Shown: positions 38,577-50,853 of the stretch, in pieces | How positions within the stretch are numbered: position 1 is the stretch's first letter | Layout: each line of letters begins with the position of its first letter | DNA from: Psychrobacter immobilis | Lineage (GTDB): Bacteria; Pseudomonadota; Gammaproteobacteria; Pseudomonadales; Moraxellaceae | DNA: 64,000 nucleotides | NCBI RefSeq assembly: GCF_904846065.1 | Contig: NZ_CAJGZV010000001.1 | Location: forward strand, 310,001 to 374,000 | Direction of reading: 5' to 3' | Program-made: the position numbers and the translations under genes | Notes under the pieces: model-generated | Database searches by the model: none | Seen by the model: only the letters and a program-made list of their open reading frames with translations | What the model was told of the DNA's origin: nothing

Positions 38577-40580
38577 TCAGTAAAGCTGTATGCGGTCATT
38601 GATATTGTGTTGCCCAAATGAGAAGCGCTGCTGCAAGTCTGCGAGTAACGCCTTGACTTTTTCATTGTTGCCTAAACCTTGATAAGCACGCAGCAGTAAG
38701 CTGCCAGAGCGCAAGGTAGGAAACACATCGTAAGGGGTTTGCAGGTAGTCGATGACTTGTTGGTAGTTCTCATTGGCCAATGCATTGCCAGCTAGCACAT
38801 TCAGCGCTTGCAGGTGCACCTCATTGTCATAACGTGGATCATCATAGCGAATCTGAATGATGGCGGTGGCCAATGCCAATCCTTGTTCAGAGCTGCGTTC
38901 ATTGGCTAGCAATAGCTGCGCATAACTGAGCTGGTAGGAGAGGTTGGTTGGGTCAAGTGCTTGCAGATGATTGAGCAAGGTGCGCTTAACGATATAGTCG
39001 TCTTTGTCGTCAAGGAGCTGGGCGCGTGCAAACAAGAGCATCTCATTATCAGGATACTTGCGAGCAGCTTTGGTTAGTAGGCGCAGAGCTTCTTCGGACT
39101 CATTTTGCTGCCATAAAATATCGGCTTGTAGCACAAAGGTATCTGGCGCAAAGACGTTAAAGTCTTTACGCAGCTTTTCTAAAGTGGCAATCGCCGCATC
39201 TACATCATCGTTAAGCAATTCAAAAGCCACTACTTTTCTACGAGCCTCTAATACCAAGTCTTCTTGCATGACACCGTTGAGATAGTATTTGGCTTGGTCA
39301 AAGTACTGCTGACGCTCGGCACTGATACCAAGATAATAATAAGCTTGATCAAGGTAAGCGGGGTTTTTTGCGAGCATGTTGAGTAGCTCATCGGCACTGT
39401 TATATTCTTCGATGTCTAAGCTCACCAACGCAGCCAACAAAGTAATCTCGGCATCATCAGCAAAGCGACCATGGGCATCCAGCAATAATTGCCACGCTTC
39501 TTGGCTTTGCTTTAAGTCAAGCAAGTAGCGAATCTCGTACAGATAGAGACTTTTACTATCGGGATTACGCAGGCGTGCTTGGCTCACATAATTGACGACG
39601 GTTTCAGCCGTGACGATTTTGCGCAGTATGTCTGCCTTTAGCGTAATAAAAGGTACGTAGTCAGGCTGGCGTTCTAGCGCACGATTGATATGGACAATGG
39701 CAATCTCAGGCTCGTTAAATTGGTAAAGTAACCCTGCTTTCAATACCGACAATGAGGCATTCAGCTCGCTATCTAGTGGTTGCAAAGCGGCAAGTAATTC
39801 ACGTTTGTCTTCATCATTGTTTGGATAGATACCGATAAGGATTTCGCTTAAGTCCGCTCGAGGATCATAAAGCAGAATACGATTCAAGGTTTCGCCAGCT
39901 AACAGATAATCGTGAGCTCGCAGGGCCAAATGCGCCACATAAAACCAAGCAGGCACGTGATCCGGATTTTGGTCTTGCCATGACTTGGCAAATTGTAACG
40001 ATTTCTCAACCCTTTCAGTGCGTAAAGAAAGGCTGAGTGCTCTTTCAAACACGGCAGTTGCATCTTCTTTAAATGCTTGCTGCTTATAGATGGTAATCGC
40101 TCGTTGTCTATCACCGCGATCTGCTGCGAATTCTGCATCAAGCAGCGCATACAGGCTAGGCTCTTTGAGCTCAGGTTGCCATAAGGTAGTTGGCGCTAAC
40201 CCATTAATATTGGCGACATTTTCTATTGGTTGTGTATTGGCAGGAGCAATTGCTGGTAGCGTTGAGCGGCTATTATCAATACCGTCGCTACGGACTGCCT
40301 TGTCGTTCTTATCAGTAATGGATAGTTTGGGTACATGGGCTTCAATGGATAGTTTGGGTACATGGGCTTCGAGCGAGATATCAGGATGACTGGCATGAAC
40401 GGAAGACGATCCTAAGCATAGGCAAAAGGCCAACGACAAGGTTAGCTTATAACGCTGGCACAGACGTTCGATAACCGCATGCAATAGAGCACGCAGATTA
40501 GATTGGTCGTCATGCGCAAGTTGTGATCGAAATAATGACCCAAAAAAAATCATAGATAACCGTATTCGCCCATTGTTCAT
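38577..40580 (-). CDS. TPR-repeat protein, probably periplasmic
   Basis: 667 residues. A hydrophobic signal-like stretch YKLTLSLAFCLCLGSSSVHA (about 44-63) is preceded by an unusually long N terminus, so the true start may be further in. From residue 140 on it is built of TPR-like helical pairs (for example AFEEAxxxYxx, QPDYVPFITLKADILRK, YPDNEMLLFARAQLL, NLSYQLSYAQLLL), about 12-14 repeats. Residues about 68-87 contain a nine-residue duplication EAHVPKLSI. In Acinetobacter and relatives a large TPR gene occupies the same place between hemA and lolB; its role is not clear. Confidence 0.8.
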   Translation of the reverse strand: MNNGRIRLSMIFFGSLFRSQLAHDDQSNLRALLHAVIERLCQRYKLTLSLAFCLCLGSSSVHASHPDISLEAHVPKLSIEAHVPKLSITDKNDKAVRSDGIDNSRSTLPAIAPANTQPIENVANINGLAPTTLWQPELKEPSLYALLDAEFAADRGDRQRAITIYKQQAFKEDATAVFERALSLSLRTERVEKSLQFAKSWQDQNPDHVPAWFYVAHLALRAHDYLLAGETLNRILLYDPRADLSEILIGIYPNNDEDKRELLAALQPLDSELNASLSVLKAGLLYQFNEPEIAIVHINRALERQPDYVPFITLKADILRKIVTAETVVNYVSQARLRNPDSKSLYLYEIRYLLDLKQSQEAWQLLLDAHGRFADDAEITLLAALVSLDIEEYNSADELLNMLAKNPAYLDQAYYYLGISAERQQYFDQAKYYLNGVMQEDLVLEARRKVVAFELLNDDVDAAIATLEKLRKDFNVFAPDTFVLQADILWQQNESEEALRLLTKAARKYPDNEMLLFARAQLLDDKDDYIVKRTLLNHLQALDPTNLSYQLSYAQLLLANERSSEQGLALATAIIQIRYDDPRYDNEVHLQALNVLAGNALANENYQQVIDYLQTPYDVFPTLRSGSLLLRAYQGLGNNEKVKALLADLQQRFSFGQHNINDRIQLY
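40321..40371. repeat. 27-bp tandem duplication inside the TPR gene
   Basis: The 27-base unit beginning GATAGTTTGGGTACATGGGC (40321-40347) is followed immediately by a second copy (40348-40371, same for 24 bases). It encodes the doubled nine-residue EAHVPKLSI segment just behind the signal peptide. Confidence 0.92.
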
Positions 40581-41104
40581 CTATATCGATAAGACAATTT
40601 TATTTTAATCATTTCAAACTAACTATTGGTAACGAGTACCCATGCCTGACATTATAAAAGCAGACTGATGGGATAAACAATAGTGCCCGTGTTACTCCGT
40701 TATTAATAGCCGCCGCTCTACCAAGTCTTTGCTAACAAAGTAGGATTGGCCGATAACCTGTATCAACGAGGTATTTCATTGGTTGTAAGTCTTAGCCTAA
40801 ATATTGTGAAAATATAACAAGTTAACGTCAAGTAAGCGAATGATTTCTATCCATTTCTATAAGCACTCGCTAAAACATAGATATTGGTTTTAACAATCGT
40901 ATCGGTAGTTGATTTGTTACTCATGTGCCCAGATACAAGCAAATAGCTATCATCGATAGCTGAGTGTTAATTAAAGCTGGCAATAATGATATAATAAGCG
41001 GCTTTTAAAGTCTTCCTTTCAGCGCTGTCGTCTACAACTGTCTTTTAAAAATAATGAGATAGCGTGGGCTGGCAGGTGAGCGTCATGTTTATGGTCTATC
41101 AATA
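40581..41104. other. divergent intergenic region TPR gene / hemA
   Basis: About 520 bases without a gene. AGCTATC/GATAGCT (40945-40961) can form a hairpin. TATAAT at 40990-40995 is a candidate -10 box for hemA, without a good -35. Nothing else recognised. Confidence 0.45.
40990..40995 (+). promoter_or_regulatory. candidate -10 box of hemA
   Basis: Consensus TATAAT 110 bases before hemA. The expected -35 position holds only TTAATT, so support is partial. Confidence 0.4.
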
Positions 41105-42460
41105 ATGAGATTAGTGGTCATTGGGGTCAATCACAAAACTGCACCAGTCGCTCTGAGAGAGCGTTTGGCGCTTGTGGGTGACGATGTGAATATCGCGCTC
41201 AAACAATTAGAGGCCTTTACTGATGGCAGTGTGATTGTTTCGACTTGCAATCGTACGGAAATCTATGCGCTTGTGCCGCAGCTAGCAGAGCCGCAAGATG
41301 TCCCCTCTATGTCTGCTAATGGCGCGGTTGGTGCTCAGACATCTTCGGCGGCCATTAGTGCTCATATCTTAAAAATTAAAGCGTGGCTTGCTGACTTTAA
41401 GCAGTTGTCACTGTCTGAGATTGATCCCTATCTTTATGTACACCGTGACACTCACGCGCTGACCCATTGGCTTAGGGTCGCCGCAGGGCTTGACTCTATG
41501 ATATTGGGTGAGCCGCAGATACTCGGTCAAATCAAGCGCTCAGTACAGCTCGCGCAAGAACAAAAAGCCCTGAGTAATCAGCTTGGCTGGATTATCGATC
41601 AAGTATTTGCTGCTGCCAAACGCGTACGTAATGAGACCCAAGTGGGTGCTCAAGCGGTATCGCTTAGCTATGCGGCCGCCAAATTGGTGACGCAAATATT
41701 TGATGATTTACCCAGTCGCACATTGCTGGTGGTCGCGGCAGGTGAGATGAACCGTTTGGTTGCCACCCACATTGCTGGGCTTGGTGTAGGTCGCGTGATT
41801 ATTTGCAACCGCAACCCTGAGCGCGCTGAAGCGCTGGCAGTGGAGCTGCGCCGCGCAGGTCACTTGGTAGAAGTCAGACCTTTGCAAGAGTTACCACAAG
41901 TTTTAGCAGAAGCCGATATCGTTAGTAGCTGTAGCGGTAGTATGGATGTGTTGATCGATAAAACCATGACTTTGCGCGCGCTGAAACATCGTCGTTATCA
42001 GCCCATGTTGATGATTGACTTAGCCGTACCGCGCGATATTGACTCGACCATTAGTCGTATCGATGATGTTTATCTCTACTCTGTCGATGATTTACAACAC
42101 GTGATCGCTGGAAATATTGAACAGCGGAGGCAAGCAGCAGTTGATGCAGAATTGCTCGTTAGCCAATTAGTCGTTGAGATGGATCGCAGCTTTCAAGTGC
42201 GCCAAGTCGGTAAAGACATTCAGCAGTATCGCGCGCATACGCAGGATCAAGTAGATAAACTCCTGCATGAATCCATTGCCAAGCTACAACAGGATAATGC
42301 CAGTCCTGAAGATATTATCATTGAGCTGTCACGCCGCCTGACGCAGACGCTAACCCACGCACCATCGAAGCTTATGCGCAAGGCTGCCCGTGAAGGGGAT
42401 AGTGAGTTGCTAGACTTTGTGGTGTCTGGGCTGCAAGAGGCTCATCGCGGACGTCGATAG
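41105..42460 (+). CDS. hemA: glutamyl-tRNA reductase
   Basis: First enzyme of C5 heme synthesis; reduces glutamyl-tRNA to glutamate-1-semialdehyde, the substrate of HemL (18021). 451 residues. Catalytic Cys48 in STCNRTEIYA, N-terminal GVNHKTAPVALRERLAL, GLDSMILGEPQILGQIK, NADPH domain VVAAGEMNRLVATHIAGLG and a C-terminal dimerisation helix region. The linker with Pro/Ser/Ala-rich insert (about 60-85) is longer than usual. The ATG at 41105 lacks a strong ribosome site but matches the family N terminus exactly. Confidence 0.96.
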   Translation: MRLVVIGVNHKTAPVALRERLALVGDDVNIALKQLEAFTDGSVIVSTCNRTEIYALVPQLAEPQDVPSMSANGAVGAQTSSAAISAHILKIKAWLADFKQLSLSEIDPYLYVHRDTHALTHWLRVAAGLDSMILGEPQILGQIKRSVQLAQEQKALSNQLGWIIDQVFAAAKRVRNETQVGAQAVSLSYAAAKLVTQIFDDLPSRTLLVVAAGEMNRLVATHIAGLGVGRVIICNRNPERAEALAVELRRAGHLVEVRPLQELPQVLAEADIVSSCSGSMDVLIDKTMTLRALKHRRYQPMLMIDLAVPRDIDSTISRIDDVYLYSVDDLQHVIAGNIEQRRQAAVDAELLVSQLVVEMDRSFQVRQVGKDIQQYRAHTQDQVDKLLHESIAKLQQDNASPEDIIIELSRRLTQTLTHAPSKLMRKAAREGDSELLDFVVSGLQEAHRGRR

Positions 42461-43125
42461 CCATTATGGACTGATCAAAAAAACATAAGTGGCGCAAACG
42501 TTATTATTGCGCAAACATATCGTTGTCAACCTGCATTATCAGTGCTAATATCAAGCTGTTATGAGTATATTAAGCGATGATAATCTTTTGTTATATGCGA
42601 GCGGTTATTCTCCAAAAACCTTAGTGTATATGTTCTCGCTTGATGCCTATTCATCTCATCAGTTGTTAGTGACCATTATTAGCCTACCACCGCGTAGCCC
42701 CTATAGTGGCGCACCTGTTCTGTACGACTTTGTCTAAAATCAATAAAAACACGGCGTGCAAAACACAATCACCAACGGCAATAGCGCTAGGATAAAGTGC
42801 TATATCGTCAACCCTGCGTCATGCTCTCGACTATTACCCAATATTAATATTCAGTTAATACTACCCATAGTAGTATCTAGCTGCTATGCAATCTAACGAC
42901 TATGCTATTGGTCAGCAATGCTATTTGATAGCCAGATTATTTAACAAAAACGTTATTTCACACCCATGTTATCTAATAGAAGCATTATTTGGCTAAGTTG
43001 GCGAACAGTAGTTGTCTAGATTGGTTAGCGTTATTAAGGCAGGTTGGTTTAAGAGAGTATCTGGATTTTGCTATAGCCAATGCTTGAGAAAATTAAACTA
43101 TCTAACTATAAACTAGGAGCTTCCT
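42461..43125. other. intergenic region after hemA
   Basis: About 665 bases. A 58-codon open frame (42561-42737) on the plus strand has no ribosome site or recognisable motif and I do not call it. Several short words recur (CTATTTGATAG, GTTATCTAATAG) but no clear repeat or terminator is seen. Confidence 0.4.
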
Positions 43126-44259
43126 ATGACTGCATTACGTCAAGATATTGATCCAAACGGCTTATTAGAATACTCAGTGGTCTATACTGACCGCGCCTTA
43201 AACCACATGTCAAAAGTCTTTCAACAAGTGATGAATGACTTATCTAGCGACCTAAAATCCGTGTATAACGCCGAAGCGGTGGTGATTGTGCCGGGTGCTG
43301 GCACTTATGGAATGGAAGCCGTTGCGCGCCAATTGGCCAATGATGAAGATTGCCTCATTATTCGTAACGGTTGGTTTAGCTATCGCTGGACACAAATTTT
43401 AGAAAAAGGAAAAATCGCCAAGTCGTCTACGGTATTGACGGCACATCGTGAAGAGGGTGAGTCACCAAAACCATTTGCCCCCGTTGATATCGATGAAGCC
43501 GTTGCTAAAATTAAAGCAGAGAAGCCAGCAGTGGTCTTTGCGCCGCACGTCGAAACCTCATCGGGTATTATTTTATCATCAGACTATATCAAAGCGATAA
43601 GCGCGGCTGTACATAGCGTTGGCGGCTTATTGGTCATTGATTGTATCGCTTCAGGTTGTGTGTGGTTGGACATGAAAGACTTGGGTATTGATGTTCTCAT
43701 CAGCGCCCCGCAAAAAGGGTGGAGCAGTACTCCGTGTGCAGGCTTAGTCATGCTAAGCGCTGCGGCAATCGAAAAAGTAGACAATACAGAATCAGATAGC
43801 TTTAGCTTAGACTTAAAGCAGTGGTTAAATGTCATGCGCGCCTATGAAAATGGCGGTCACGCTTATCATGCCACCATGCCAACCGATAGCTTACGTCAAT
43901 TCCGCGATACTATTTTAGAGTCAAAAGAGATTGGCTTTGATAAATTGCGTGACGCGCAGTGGCAATTGGGCAACCGTATTCGTGAAGTATTAGCCGCTAA
44001 AGGCATTGAAAGCGTTGCGGCAAAAGGTTTTGAAGCGCCAGGCGTTGTGGTTGCTTATACCGATCGCGATGATATGCATAAAGGCAGTGCGTTTGCCGAA
44101 ACAGGCATGCAAATCGCTGCTGGTGTACCGCTAAAAGTTGGTGAGCCAGATAACTTTAAAACGTTCCGCTTAGGTTTATTTGGTCTAGATAAATTGACCG
44201 ATGTAGACGGAGCGGTACAGCGTTTTGAAACTGCACTTGATGAAGTATTGGCGAAATAA
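43126..44259 (+). CDS. class V PLP aminotransferase (alanine-glyoxylate / serine-pyruvate type)
   Basis: 377 residues. It has the fold-type I small-subunit features of this group: VPGAGTYGMEAVARQL, PAVVFAPHVETSSGI, LLVIDCIASGC with the PLP-binding Asp, and the Schiff-base Lys about 197 in SAPQKGWSSTPCAGLVML. The C terminus has FRLGLFGLDKL. Substrate cannot be told from the sequence; alanine-glyoxylate, serine-glyoxylate or phosphonate-type transaminases are all close. TAGGAGCTTCCT precedes ATG 43126. It has its own terminator. Confidence 0.85.
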   Translation: MTALRQDIDPNGLLEYSVVYTDRALNHMSKVFQQVMNDLSSDLKSVYNAEAVVIVPGAGTYGMEAVARQLANDEDCLIIRNGWFSYRWTQILEKGKIAKSSTVLTAHREEGESPKPFAPVDIDEAVAKIKAEKPAVVFAPHVETSSGIILSSDYIKAISAAVHSVGGLLVIDCIASGCVWLDMKDLGIDVLISAPQKGWSSTPCAGLVMLSAAAIEKVDNTESDSFSLDLKQWLNVMRAYENGGHAYHATMPTDSLRQFRDTILESKEIGFDKLRDAQWQLGNRIREVLAAKGIESVAAKGFEAPGVVVAYTDRDDMHKGSAFAETGMQIAAGVPLKVGEPDNFKTFRLGLFGLDKLTDVDGAVQRFETALDEVLAK

Positions 44260-44295
44260 TATCTTTATCTCGTAAGATGTTCTTTAAGTAAAAAG

Positions 44296-44333
44296 AATAC
44301 TGAGCCCGTGTAACGAGGGTTCAGTATTTTTTT
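44296..44333 (+). terminator. rho-independent terminator after the aminotransferase
   Basis: AATACTGA(G)CCC and GGGTTCAGTATT pair as a stem with a 10-base loop, followed by seven T. Confidence 0.88.
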
Positions 44334-44341
44334 ACCTATTT

Positions 44342-44361
44342 ATTATATTTTATAATATAAT
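44342..44361. promoter_or_regulatory. AT-rich palindrome upstream of the YeeE-like gene
   Basis: ATTATATT and AATATAAT are perfect 8-base arms around TTAT, 60 bases before the gene, overlapping a TATAAT-like -10 word. In other bacteria such half-size YeeE pairs are controlled by ArsR-type sulfide sensors (BigR) that bind AT-rich palindromes; here that is inference. Confidence 0.4.
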
Positions 44362-44420
44362 GTATTTATATAAAACGACATTCAAAACTGTTTTGATAAA
44401 AATTGGCTTAGGTAACTATT

Positions 44421-44858
44421 ATGAGTATACAAATAGACTGGCAGGCATTTACGCCAATTTCCTTGGTAGGCGGGCTGATGCTAGGCGTTGCAACGGTCAT
44501 CTTGCTATTGGGCATTGGTCGTATTGCGGGTATTAGTGGTATTTTCTCAAGTCTTCTTAAACCCAAGTGCGTCGAGATGTGGCAGGTGTTATTCATACTT
44601 GGTCTTGTTATCTCGCCATTACTTTATGGTCTGGTAAAACCGTTACCTGATATAGAGATTAGTAGCTCTTTGCCACTGCTTATTGGGGCAGGATTGCTAG
44701 TTGGTTTTGGGACACGTTTGGGTTCAGGTTGCACCAGTGGACATGGTATCTGCGGTAATGCGCGACTGTCGCCACGTTCGATGGCGGCGACGGTGACCTT
44801 TATGTTATTTGGTATTGTGACCGTTTATATTGGTCGTCATGTCTTGGGTTTGATTTAA
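44421..44858 (+). CDS. YeeE/YedE half-transporter, first subunit
   Basis: 145 residues, four membrane segments. The diagnostic phrase GFGTRLGSGCTSGHGICG contains the Cys thought to pass sulfur (thiosulfate, persulfide) in the YeeE family. Full-size YeeE has two such halves in one chain; here they are in two genes, like PmpA/PmpB. The partner starts 74 bases downstream. ATG 44421 has only a weak ribosome site (TTAGGTAACT). Confidence 0.88.
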   Translation: MSIQIDWQAFTPISLVGGLMLGVATVILLLGIGRIAGISGIFSSLLKPKCVEMWQVLFILGLVISPLLYGLVKPLPDIEISSSLPLLIGAGLLVGFGTRLGSGCTSGHGICGNARLSPRSMAATVTFMLFGIVTVYIGRHVLGLI

Positions 44859-44932
44859 ACATCACATAGAAAGTACGTTGCGAAGAAAGATTTTAGTACT
44901 ATTATGAAAAAATAAAGACAGCGAGAAAAAAC

Positions 44933-45352
44933 ATGCTAAAAAATATAATTGGATTACTGGCAGGGTTATTATTTGGCTTTGGACTGCTGATATCAGGTAT
45001 GACTGATCCTGTTAAAGTACAGGGCTTTTTGGACGTCTTTGGTGCATGGGATATTTCTCTGGCACTGGTGATGGGCGGCGGTCTAATGGTAGCGATAGTC
45101 GGTGTACAATTGGCTAAGCGTCAAAAGACCAGCTGGACTGGGTCATCAATTGAGATGCCAACCAAAACCACTATTAATAAAAAACTACTGATTGGCGCGA
45201 TGCTATTCGGTATCGGTTGGGGTTTGGTTGGTATTTGCCCGGGCCCCGGTATTGTGCTGCTTGGTACAGGACAGTGGCAGGCTTATGTCTTTATTCCTGC
45301 GATGATAGTCGGGATGTTGGTGTATCAGTGGCTAGAACCTAAGCTTAATTAA
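44933..45352 (+). CDS. YeeE/YedE half-transporter, second subunit (DUF6691)
   Basis: 139 residues, four membrane segments. N-terminal LLFGFGLLISGMTDPVKVQGFLDVFGAWDISLALVMGGG and C-terminal GWGLVGICPGPGIVLLGTG are characteristic of the second half, with the conserved Cys in GICPGP. With the previous gene it makes a probable sulfur-compound importer. No rhodanese or sulfide:quinone reductase gene lies beside it. A terminator at 45379 closes the pair. Confidence 0.88.
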   Translation: MLKNIIGLLAGLLFGFGLLISGMTDPVKVQGFLDVFGAWDISLALVMGGGLMVAIVGVQLAKRQKTSWTGSSIEMPTKTTINKKLLIGAMLFGIGWGLVGICPGPGIVLLGTGQWQAYVFIPAMIVGMLVYQWLEPKLN

Positions 45353-45378
45353 CATTGGCTTGGTTTTTTTAGCGCAAT

Positions 45379-45416
45379 AAAAGGGTCAGTCTAATTCGAT
45401 TAGGCTGACCCTTTTT
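45379..45416. terminator. bidirectional terminator after the YeeE pair
   Basis: AAAAGGGTCAG(T)CTAAT and ATTAG(G)CTGACCCTTTTT form a 17-bp stem with a 3-base loop, between convergent genes. Confidence 0.93.
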
Positions 45417-45479
45417 CATCAATGATGCTTCATTAATATTAACGATACTTCCGTATTATTAAGGCTTAATGATAAAGTC

Positions 45480-47144
45480 TTACTTAGCGCTAGCCGTTAC
45501 TTTTGGCGTTTCGTGTGCTAATGATTTAGCCGCTTGACGCAGCTCAAATTTCTGCACTTTACCGGTGCTGGTTTTTGGAATTTCAGCAAAGATAATATAT
45601 TTGGGCACTTTAAAACCCGCCAAATGTTGCTTGCAATGTTCCATCACAGTGTCGCGCTGCAAGGTGCTGCCTTCATGAATCTCGATAAAGGCGACGGGCA
45701 CTTCACCCCATTTATCATGCGGCGCTGCAACGACCGCACAGCTTTGGATTTCTGGCATTTTATATAAGATGTTTTCGACTTCGATACTAGAGATGTTTTC
45801 GCCACCTGAGATGATAATGTCTTTGAGCCTGTCCATGATTTTTATATAACCATCAGGATATTTAATGCCCAAATCACCAGTACGGAACCAACCATCAGCA
45901 AAGGCTTCTTCGGTCGCTTTACGGCTTTTTAGATAACCTTTCATCACCATGTTACCGCGTAGTGCCAGCTCACCCATCTCTTTGCCATCCGCGGCAACTG
46001 GCTCCGTGGTGCCTTGTTTAAACAGCTCAAAGCCAGTCATCAAATGTGACGTTACGCCCTGACGTGATTTCTTTTGTGCACGAGTAGCGACATCCAGTTC
46101 ATCCCATTCTTGCTGCTCAGCGCAGACGGTGACTGGACCATAGACTTCGGTAAGACCGTAAACGTGAGAGATATGAAAGCCCATAGCTTCCATGGCAGCG
46201 AGCATGGTTTCAGACGGCGGCGCACCAGCGACCCAGCCTTTGACTTCATGATTGATGGCGTCTTTATATTCAGGCTTGCCGCCAGCAATCATATTATGCA
46301 CCACAGGCGCTGAGCAATAATGGCTAACTTTATGCTTGGCAATCAGCTGCAAAATCAAATCAGCATCAATCTTACGCAAGCAGACATTGACGCCCGCACG
46401 TTCGGCAATCGTCCAGGGAAAGCACCAACCATTACAGTGAAATAATGGTAGCGTCCATAGATACATCGGGTGCTTGGGCACATCCCAATCTAAAATATTG
46501 GAGACGGCATTGAGCGTGGCACCGCGATGATGGTAAACCACGCCTTTGGGTTTGCCCGTGGTGCCAGAGGTATAGTTGAGGGCGATAGCATCCCACTCAT
46601 CGAGCGGCTTTTCCCAATTATCCAAACTGTCTGAGCTGGCGATTAATGCTTCGTAGCTCATTTGTCCAAAACGTTCAGTATTGAGCGCCGCATCTGTCGC
46701 ATGAATCACGATGAGATTAGGAAATGCTTCGTCGATAATTTCAGCATGTTCAGCAAACTCGCTGTCTAGAATCAACACTTTGGCTTCTGAGTGTTGCAGA
46801 CAAAAGGTCAGGGCATTGATATCGAGGCGGGTATTAAGGGTGCAAAGTACGCCACCTGACATAGGTACACCAAAGGCGCATTCGACCATCGCTGGGGTGT
46901 TTGGCATCATGACCGCAACTGTGTCATTTTTATCAATGCCTAATTTGCGTAGACCATCCGCCAATTGACGACAACGGTCATAAGTCTGTTGCCACGTTTG
47001 CATGAGGTTATTGTGTTCTAAATCGTCATAAATGATGGCAGTTTTATCGGGATAGACCTGTGCGCTACGGATAATAAAGTCGATAGGGGTAAGCGGTTGA
47101 TGGTTGGCAGTATTTTTGCCGAGACCTGTGTGGAAGTCTGTCAT
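45480..47144 (-). CDS. acyl-CoA ligase (AMP-forming, medium-chain/DmdB-like)
   Basis: 554 residues of the adenylate-forming family. Motifs: NYTSGTTGKPKGVVYHHRG (ATP/AMP), HVYGLTEVYGPVTVC, GWFRTGDLGIKYPDGYIKIMDRLKDIIISGGENISSIEVE and the C-terminal PKTSTGKVQKFELR with catalytic Lys. The phrases LPLFHCNGWCFPWT and ATLNAVSNIL match the subgroup that includes medium-chain and 3-methylmercaptopropionate ligases. AAGGA precedes ATG 47144. It is divergent from the FadH-type gene, which fits a fatty-acid breakdown role. Confidence 0.9.
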   Translation of the reverse strand: MTDFHTGLGKNTANHQPLTPIDFIIRSAQVYPDKTAIIYDDLEHNNLMQTWQQTYDRCRQLADGLRKLGIDKNDTVAVMMPNTPAMVECAFGVPMSGGVLCTLNTRLDINALTFCLQHSEAKVLILDSEFAEHAEIIDEAFPNLIVIHATDAALNTERFGQMSYEALIASSDSLDNWEKPLDEWDAIALNYTSGTTGKPKGVVYHHRGATLNAVSNILDWDVPKHPMYLWTLPLFHCNGWCFPWTIAERAGVNVCLRKIDADLILQLIAKHKVSHYCSAPVVHNMIAGGKPEYKDAINHEVKGWVAGAPPSETMLAAMEAMGFHISHVYGLTEVYGPVTVCAEQQEWDELDVATRAQKKSRQGVTSHLMTGFELFKQGTTEPVAADGKEMGELALRGNMVMKGYLKSRKATEEAFADGWFRTGDLGIKYPDGYIKIMDRLKDIIISGGENISSIEVENILYKMPEIQSCAVVAAPHDKWGEVPVAFIEIHEGSTLQRDTVMEHCKQHLAGFKVPKYIIFAEIPKTSTGKVQKFELRQAAKSLAHETPKVTASAK

Positions 47145-49712
<2,568 letters not shown>

Positions 49713-49734
49713 TGGTTAAATAGAAAGTAACTAT

Positions 49735-49770
49735 GAGGCGGCAGGAATATTATTTCCTGCCGTCTTTTTT
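49735..49770 (+). terminator. rho-independent terminator after fadH
   Basis: GGCGGCAGGAA and TTCCTGCCGTC pair around a short loop, followed by six T. It also marks the left edge of the accessory island. Confidence 0.88.
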
Positions 49771-49874
49771 AGGTTTGGGTGTTTACGATTTCAGGATCGG
49801 GTAGTTTCTTCACTTTTTAATTTCTATGAAATTTTAATAAGCTAGCTTATATTATGCTTATTCATAATTACTAT

Positions 49875-50774
49875 TTATACTTTATCGGTAAGTTCCATAA
49901 AACAGTATGAACCATATTCATAGTACAGTAAATATTGTACAGTTGATGAGATGTCTTTTCCTCTATAAGATATTTTTATGACAATTGAACTTAGTAACTT
50001 ATATATATATTCAAAATTTCCCACAACACTGAGTTTGTCTATATCATCCCCAAAAATACTAAAAGAGAACTGATAATTATCAATTTGACCTATAGAATTA
50101 TGTTCACCATCTTTTTTTATAGGTGTCAATAATCCGTTATTACCTAATACATCATTCCTAACTATACTAATATCTGTTACGTAGCATTCCATCGCAATGT
50201 TGTTTAACTTAAATGAAATTTCGATAGATTTACTGCATTTATCTAAAATGTCATTAACATGAACGTTTTCTGAACTAAAGTCCTTTATATAATCTAGTTC
50301 ATCAATCAGATAAGTTTGACCTTCTTTATCCATCGCTTTAACCGTTATCAAAGGCCTACCAAGCATGCGAAAGATAGGCACTCTAGCTCTTAATTCATCT
50401 TGATATTGATTAAACTGTTTTTCAGTTATAGCCAACTGAGCTTCCAAAGCTTTTGATTGCTCTTTAAGCGCTATTTCAGAACCTTGCTGAACTTTGATAG
50501 ATTCTTTTAGCTCAAATCGCTGTAATTTAAGCTCCTTACTTTGTATAAGGTAAGCTTCTATAAACCCATAGAAAGCTAATATAGAAAATATGCCCGACAA
50601 AAATGCACCAATGTCGCCAAGTGATAGGGAGTGTATTGTATTATCAGGAGAAAAATTTAGCCAAAAAGAAAAAATGACTCCACAAGTAAAAAGCCATCCT
50701 ATAGCAATAAATCTCGCTCTTTTCGGTATCTTTATTTTCAGCTCATTATCTATAGAATCTTGACTGTCCGACAT
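49875..50774 (-). CDS. hypothetical membrane protein with coiled coil
   Basis: 299 residues, not recognised. Two hydrophobic segments (about 21-42 and 54-75, the second in LGDIGAFLSGIFSILAFYGFIEAYLI) are followed by a coiled-coil stretch (about 78-130, KELKLQRFELKESIKVQQGSEI...) and a beta-rich C-terminal domain. The 2-TM plus coiled-coil layout is common in accessory regions, sometimes near defence genes. Low GC and codon use differ from neighbouring core genes. No function can be given. Confidence 0.65.
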   Translation of the reverse strand: MSDSQDSIDNELKIKIPKRARFIAIGWLFTCGVIFSFWLNFSPDNTIHSLSLGDIGAFLSGIFSILAFYGFIEAYLIQSKELKLQRFELKESIKVQQGSEIALKEQSKALEAQLAITEKQFNQYQDELRARVPIFRMLGRPLITVKAMDKEGQTYLIDELDYIKDFSSENVHVNDILDKCSKSIEISFKLNNIAMECYVTDISIVRNDVLGNNGLLTPIKKDGEHNSIGQIDNYQFSFSIFGDDIDKLSVVGNFEYIYKLLSSIVIKISYRGKDISSTVQYLLYYEYGSYCFMELTDKV

Positions 50775-50853
50775 GGTTAATCACCTTAATAGGCTGTTAT
50801 AAGGAAAAATAAATATATAGTTTATAAGAGGTATGAACCATATATGCGAAAAG

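Noticed and set aside
42561..42737. 58-codon open frame (MSILSDDNLLLYASGYSP...) after hemA
   Set aside because: No ribosome binding site, no recognisable motif and no supporting context; a chance frame is the simpler explanation.
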